From assembly GCA_010094045.1 (NCBI GenBank), contig ML986745.1:33628-45637 (forward strand): a DNA stretch of 12,010 nucleotides, written 5' to 3'. The DNA is from Lojkania enalia (lineage: Eukaryota > Ascomycota > Dothideomycetes > Pleosporales). A program made the translations under genes and the position numbers. The notes beneath the pieces were generated by a model that saw only the letters and a list, made by a program, of their open reading frames with translations, had not been told where the DNA came from and did no database searches. This document shows, one piece after another, positions 7,818 through 12,010 of the stretch. The number at the start of each line of letters is the position of its first letter. Positions within the stretch are counted from its first letter, which is position 1.

Positions 7818-8394
7818 TGCGAAGAAATTGTTCTACGAAAAGCTTTATATATAATCTTATCCTAAAGCTTTTCGCTTATTTTATTCTACCCCTAGCTCCG
7901 CTCCTTTTCCCATTTGTATATAATTATATACTCTCTTATAAGTAGTTTAATAGTTCTTCTATATTCTTTTATATAAGGCCTATAAGTATTAATAGAATTT
8001 CTAGGTCCTTAAACTCCTACGTACTCTTATATACCTCTAAGTAGATTTATACTATATTTAGACTTATTATCTTACCTATACTATTATATTATATAGAAGA
8101 ATTTAATACTACTAATAATAGCCTCTTTAATAATATTATATTAATTGTTTATTTAACTATATCTAAGTCTAAAATATATCTAATTTAGTTTAGATTATAA
8201 TACTTATATACTATTATATTAAATTATTTAGTTATTTAAATAGAATTTTAAAAAATTTTTATTAATTAAAGCCTTTAGATTTAGAACTTTCTATCTTCTA
8301 CAATTAGGATTACTCTTAGAAAAGCTGCGTAGAGTATACCTAGGTAGAAACTTAGAGACTACTAATACTCTATTAGAATTAGAGGTAACCGCTA
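7818..8394 (+). mobile_element. 5' LTR plus leader, right copy
   Basis: It begins TGCGAAGAAATTG and is collinear with the left LTR and leader. The LTR/leader boundary and the primer-binding site cannot be placed, because no second LTR is available for comparison and RIP has blurred short motifs. The GC-rich AGCTCCGCTCC block is at 7894-7904. The five bases before TG (AATAA) match the left copy's flank (AACGA) apart from transitions. They may therefore belong to the element, or both copies may have inserted in similar targets. Confidence 0.7.
7836..7874. repeat. LTR hairpin, right copy
   Basis: CGAAAAGCTTTA at 7836-7847 and its exact reverse complement TAAAGCTTTTCG at 7863-7874 form 12-base arms around a 15-base loop, about 20 bases inside the LTR. 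The left copy has the same structure with a two-base loss in one arm. Structured LTR ends are known in some Ty3/gypsy elements; a role here is not shown. Confidence 0.75.
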
Positions 8395-9643
8395 ATATCT
8401 AACTATAATTTACCTTCTAATTCTAATACTAGAATTAATATACGCGTAAGTTATAGTAAGAGTAAACTTCTATCTACATATATAAAATAACTATTACTTC
8501 TTATAGGGGGCTCTATAATAGAAGAACCCCTTTTAATAGGGTTTATAGTAAAGAACCTATCTAATTTAGAGGGAAATTAGAGTAAACTAACCCTTAAGAA
8601 ATAAATTATAATTTTATAAGAGGAGATTATATGCTTAATATAATAGAGAACTATTAGTTTTAATTAACCTCTATAAACTACCAAATTAGTACTAATAATA
8701 TACTAAGAAACTTTTATAACTCCTCTAGTAAGAAATCTTTTAGCTACCTTTAAGCCCCTTTAAGCCTATCTTACTAAATATATATCTAAGATTAAAAGCC
8801 TTATAAATAGTAGTAAACTTATATTTAAATAATAGTAAACCTTAATCCTAGACTAATTTAAGATTAATATAGATTACTATTAGATAGAGTATATATATAT
8901 AGTATTAGTATAAAAATATACCTCTAGTACTATAAAAGGGTATCTAGAGCTAAAATACCTAGCTAAATTGGACTAGTATTAGTTTAAGAATGCTAAAGAA
9001 ATAATTTCGGTTTTATAATCGTATTTTATTATAGGTAATAAAGAGATAGAGGCGTAATAAGCGTTTTAGGTCTTAAGAATAAATAAGAGAGAAGTGTTCC
9101 TAACTTTTAAAGCTCGCTTTATTAGTATAACTATTAGAGGATCTGTATTCTAATCTAAATAGTTCTTCTACTTATAGAATAAGATCCTTCCCAGCTTAAA
9201 GATACTAAACCTTAGCTTTAAGCTTATATAGAAAGGCTTCTTTAATACTATAGTCGCCTATTTAACAGCCTATAATATAGAAAGGAGAAGCGTTTCTAAC
9301 CTTCTAGAAGAAACTATTAGCCTATAAGTTGTAGCTAAAATAAATTTAGATTAGTATTAGAAGGTTTCTAAGAGTTTATTTAAGATAATCTATAATCTAA
9401 TACCGCTCTAATTTTCCCTAGTATTAATATCTCGTTCTACTATAATCGCCTCCTAATAACCTAGTAAGACTCTTATACCTAAAAGATATACGACTCTAGG
9501 TAATTACTATAATTATAGTAAACTAGAATATTTTATAAACGAATATATAGTTTTTAAAGTATAAGAGATAGAGGTTAAATAAGAGAAGATTAAAGAAGAA
9601 GAGTTTCTAGACGCAAATAAGTACTATCTAGATAGTTCTTAAA
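8395..9643 (+). pseudogene. Gag remnant, right copy
   Basis: It is collinear with the left gag in a single frame: the inferred start ATA at 8395 and the knuckle codons at 9505 differ by a multiple of three. The Gly-rich N-terminal repeat is more eroded here (IGGSIIEEP, about 8504-8530). The Leu/Glu-rich stretch follows (NLSNLEGN at about 8555-8580). The decayed knuckle is at 9505-9546 and the acidic tail KIKEEEFLDANKYYLDSS lies around 9585-9640. Stops are TAA/TAG. The start codon is inferred from the matching position in both copies and from the beginning of a readable frame, not from an ATG. The pol frame is -1 relative to this one. Confidence 0.8.
9505..9546 (+). other. Decayed CCHC zinc knuckle, right copy
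   Basis: It translates YYNYSKLEYFINEY, again with Tyr at the four ligand positions of C-x2-C-x4-H-x4-C. Changes outside the ligands differ from the left copy (FINEY against FANIY), so the copies drifted separately, while the ligand codons, all CpA-type sites, are hit in both. Confidence 0.85.
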
Positions 9644-10007
9644 TAGAAAATAGAGACGTTTAGAAAAACTCTCTATTTTAGATTTAAATAAGTACAATTT
9701 ATTAAATATTAATTTATCGTATTTATTTAGAGGAAAATACTTCTAAATTTCTACTATTCTATATTTAAAAGGTATTAGTATATAACTAAACGCCTTTATT
9801 AATATAAATATCTAAAGCTTCTTATTTCTTAATTTTATAGTAGCTAGATTACTCTTCTAAACCCTATATATATTAATATAGTACTTACCCTTTAAAATTA
9901 CTGTTAAAGGTTTTTAGAACCGAATTTAAACCCTAGTTAATTAGTATATCTACTTATATTTATAAATTAATAGAAGAACTATTTTAAATTATTTATTTAT
10001 TATTTTA

Positions 10008-10019
10008 GATTTAGGTATT
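10008..10019 (+). other. Aspartic protease active-site remnant, right copy
   Basis: The codons GAT TTA GGT ATT read D-L-G-I, followed by a stop, then DCI. Against the left copy (D-L-D-I) the Gly is kept. Ser to Leu (TCA to TTA) is a single CpA hit. Position between the knuckle and RT supports retropepsin. Confidence 0.65.
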
Positions 10020-10790
10020 TAGGATTGTATTATTAGTATTAAATAGTTATATTATTTTCAACTCTAGCTAGATATAGATAAAAATCGGATTATATAGCCT
10101 TTTAAGTATCCTACTATTTATAATCCTTTACCTTCTCTTCTTATATAATTAATTTAGGTAGTATATAATAAGGAGATAGAGCTAGATATTTAGTAACATA
10201 ATACTCTATAGGAAAATAACTAGTATTAGTAGTTCTACAGTCTGACTATCTATTATATTAAAGGTCTACTAAGACTACTAAAACTATATTAATCTCTTAT
10301 AACTTATAGTCTAAATAAGCTTAGAGCTCTTATATACTAGTATATAATAAAGTCCGAATCCGATCTAAAGAAAGTCCGTTCTTCTATTATCGCTTTTATC
10401 TTAGCTAATACTTTCTACTTTAATATAAAGAGGAAAGAGAACGAGTTTTTCTCTACATCTCTATACAAAATCGAGCGGTTAATTAAAGATAAGTAAGCTT
10501 TAGAACTAGAAGATAAGGCTGAAAATAAAGTACTAGTAAATCTCCGATTACTATCTAAATACTATAGGTATTAGGATATATTTAGTAAAACTACAGCTTA
10601 TTAATTGCCGGAATACTACCCTTATAATTATAAGATTGTCTTTATAAAACTCCTCTATAATAGTTACAGCCTATTATATAAGTAGAATATTAAAGAGTTA
10701 GAAGTAACTAAAAAGTATATTATAGATAATCTATAGTATAGGTATATTAAATAGAATTAGAGCTCTTTTATATCTCTAATCCTTTATATC

Positions 10791-10920
10791 TATAAATTTA
10801 ATAGCAACCTATATATTTATATAGATTATTATAAATTTAATAGCAACCTATATATTTATATAGATTATTATAAATTTAATAGCAACCTATATATTCATAT
10901 AGATTATTATAAATTTAATA
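10791..10920 (+). repeat. 39-base unit, three tandem copies, inside RT
   Basis: Units lie at 10791-10829, 10830-10868 and 10869-10907, followed by a partial 13-base unit at 10908-10920. Units one and two are identical; the third differs at one base region (ATTCATAT against ATTTATAT). Each encodes 13 residues, YKFNSNLYIYIDY, the RT segment corresponding to the family's NGNLR.C.DYR, so the expansion is in frame. The left copy has one unit (3584-3622, reverse complement). All three units share C-to-T changes that the left unit lacks (AAATTT against AAACCT), so the expansion probably followed at least part of the RIP mutation. Confidence 0.95.
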
Positions 10921-11827
10921 CTCTTATATGTAAAAATATATATCTAATACTATATATAGATAAACTCTTATCTAGACCTACTAAAATAGTAATCTTTACT
11001 AAGTTTAATATTTATACAGCCTTTAATAAGATTAGAATAAACTTTAATTTTAAAGAATATACTACCTTTTAAACTTAATATAGAACTTATAAGTATAAAG
11101 TTCTACCTTTTAAATTATATAATAGTCTAACAATTTACTAGTATTATATAAATAATATACTAATTAACTACCTAGATAACTTCTATATTACTTATCTAGA
11201 TAATATTTTTATCTACTCTAAAGATAAGGTAATATATACTATCTACGTTAAGAAAGTTCTTAAGAGATTTTGTTAAGTAGGGTTATAAGTTAATATTAAG
11301 AAGAGCGAATTTTATATTACCTAAACTAAATACCTTAACTATATCCTATTAAATAAAAGTTTTAAGGTTAATTTAGAGAAGGTAGAAGTACTATATAACT
11401 AGTAGCTATCTACTATTATAACGGGTGTAAAATTCTTCTTAGGTTTTACTAGATTCTATTAATAGTTTATACTGGAATTCTCGTATATTATAAAGCTAAT
11501 TATTATACTATAAAGCTTTATAACCTCTTTTATATAGACTTTAGAATATAATATTACTTTTAAGAAATTAAAGTTAGCCCTATTAAGTATACCTATATTC
11601 TACTACTTTAACCCTATATTAGAAATAAAAATGGAAACTAACGCCTCTAATAGAATAGTTGTAGAAGTATTATTATAGAAATATTCTAACGGTAAATAGT
11701 ACCCTATAGTATTTTATAATAAGGTTCTATCTAGTTTAGAATTAAACTAGAAGATTTATAATAAGGAACTATTTATAATTGTTACTATGTTTAAGTAATA
11801 GAGAGTAGAACTTACTTCTATAGCTAT

Positions 11828-12010
11828 ATTATGAACGTTTATATATAGTTAGTTAATTATACTTTAAGTAGTTAACTCTATTACTAATATATTCTACCAT
11901 TAAAGCGGCTAAACTATTAAAGCGGCTACTTTTTCTTAGCGCAACGAATACTATATATAAAAAGTTAATTTACTTAATACTAATAAGAGATTCTATATAT
12001 AATATACTTT
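11828..12010. other. Unrelated flank beyond the right copy
   Basis: After about 11827 the sequence no longer follows the left element's RNase H. It contains a short direct repeat with GC-bearing words (AAAGCGGCT twice, then TTAGCGCAACGAA), which have fewer RIP-like losses than their surroundings. This could be the terminal region of another transposon inserted into RNase H, or a rearrangement junction. Only 183 bases are visible, too few to decide. Confidence 0.55.
11899..11928 (+). repeat. 13-base direct repeat
   Basis: ATTAAAGCGGCTA occurs at 11899-11911 and again at 11916-11928, a 17-base period. It lies about 70 bases beyond the break in element homology. Short subterminal repeats of this kind occur near transposon ends, but no matching inverted copy is seen in the window. 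Confidence 0.85.

Larger units (their letters stand above)
7818..11827 (+). mobile_element. Right copy: same Ty3/gypsy-class element, RIP-degraded and interrupted
   Basis: Oriented away from the left copy, it carries the same LTR start (TGCGAA at 7818), gag, zinc knuckle, protease, RT and the start of RNase H. Homology to the left copy ends around 11818-11828, inside RNase H, after GAGAGTAGAACTTAC. Integrase and chromodomain are therefore absent from this window, either deleted, displaced by an insertion, or continuing beyond 12010. It is non-functional because of many in-frame TAA/TAG stops. Compared with the left copy it has one 78-base gain (the 39-base triplication) and is otherwise collinear. 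Confidence 0.87.
7818..11827 (+). repeat. Right arm of the ~4-kb inverted repeat
   Basis: This is the partner of 2664-6595. With the 1222-base spacer, a single strand could in principle fold into a very long stem, and each arm would be a RIP target of the other. The arms show mutually exclusive transitions: some sites keep C or G here, others keep it in the left arm. The right end of the homology is gradual, with one transversion near 11820 and clear divergence after 11827. Confidence 0.9.
9610..11827 (+). pseudogene. Pol remnant, right copy (PR, RT, partial RNase H)
   Basis: The pol frame (codons starting at multiples of 3) carries the protease motif D-L-G-I at 10008-10019, closer to the family's DSGA than the left copy. 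RT has YLDN at 11193-11204, the GVKFFLGFT connection near 11426-11452, and RNase H with ETNAS at 11634-11648 and NKELFIIV, where the Glu lost in the left copy is kept. The 78-base gain at 10791-10868 is a multiple of three, so the frame survives it. In-frame TAA/TAG stops are frequent. Collinearity with the left copy ends near 11827, about 60 codons into RNase H. The 5' limit is uncertain, since the frame overlaps the gag end with no clear start. Confidence 0.85.

Noticed and set aside
9676..9689. TTTAAAT near the gag-pol overlap of the right copy as a slippery frameshift site
   Set aside because: The left copy has CTTAAAT at the same place, and the heptamer is not in the required register with the gag frame.
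10791..10920. CRISPR-like array
   Set aside because: The 39-base units are directly adjacent with no spacers and encode part of RT, so this is a tandem duplication.
1..12010. Mitochondrial or bacterial AT-rich genome
   Set aside because: There are no tRNAs, rRNAs, intact frames or ribosome-binding sites, and the bias is TA enrichment with CA/TG loss between repeat copies, which fits RIP and not general AT drift.

Overview
This window looks like a relic transposon island in the genome of a filamentous ascomycete (Pezizomycotina). It is very A+T-rich: sampled 60-base lines carry about 10 to 17 G+C. TA is everywhere, CA and TG are scarce, ATG and TGA are nearly absent, and every long reading frame is broken only by TAA or TAG. 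This is the footprint of repeat-induced point mutation (RIP), C to T on either strand with CpA preferred. I found no intact gene, tRNA, rRNA or CRISPR array.

The main structure is a head-to-head pair of copies of one Ty3/gypsy-class LTR retrotransposon with a chromodomain-bearing pol (chromovirus type). The left copy lies on the minus strand. Its 5' LTR starts at 6595, gag runs from about 6018 to 4770, and pol from about 4800 to 767 in the order protease, reverse transcriptase, RNase H, integrase (HHCC and DDE), chromodomain. The right copy lies on the plus strand. Its 5' LTR starts at 7818, gag runs from about 8395 to 9643, and pol from about 9610 until homology stops inside RNase H near 11827. 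Paired positions in the two arms sum to 14413 at every checkpoint from the LTR to the RT region, then to 14491. The 78-base jump is exactly two extra copies of a 39-base unit at 10791-10907. The arms otherwise differ mostly by transitions, as expected if both were mutated by RIP and not by ordinary drift and deletion.

Between the two 5' ends is a 1.2-kb spacer (6596-7817), strongly pyrimidine-skewed on the plus strand, with a possible remnant reading frame running into the right LTR. Left of the pol remnant (1-766) is a stretch without the expected 3' LTR. It holds a purine-rich tract and a possible plus-strand reading-frame remnant facing pol. Right of the second copy (11828-12010) is unrelated sequence with a 13-base direct repeat, probably the edge of another element.

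No gene here is expected to make a working product. Gag would have been the capsid and nucleocapsid; pol, in the -1 frame relative to gag, would have supplied protease, reverse transcription and chromatin-targeted integration. The interest lies in the history: a large RIP-scarred inverted repeat, reading frame preserved over about 4 kb despite dozens of stops, and a later in-frame 39-base triplication in one copy.
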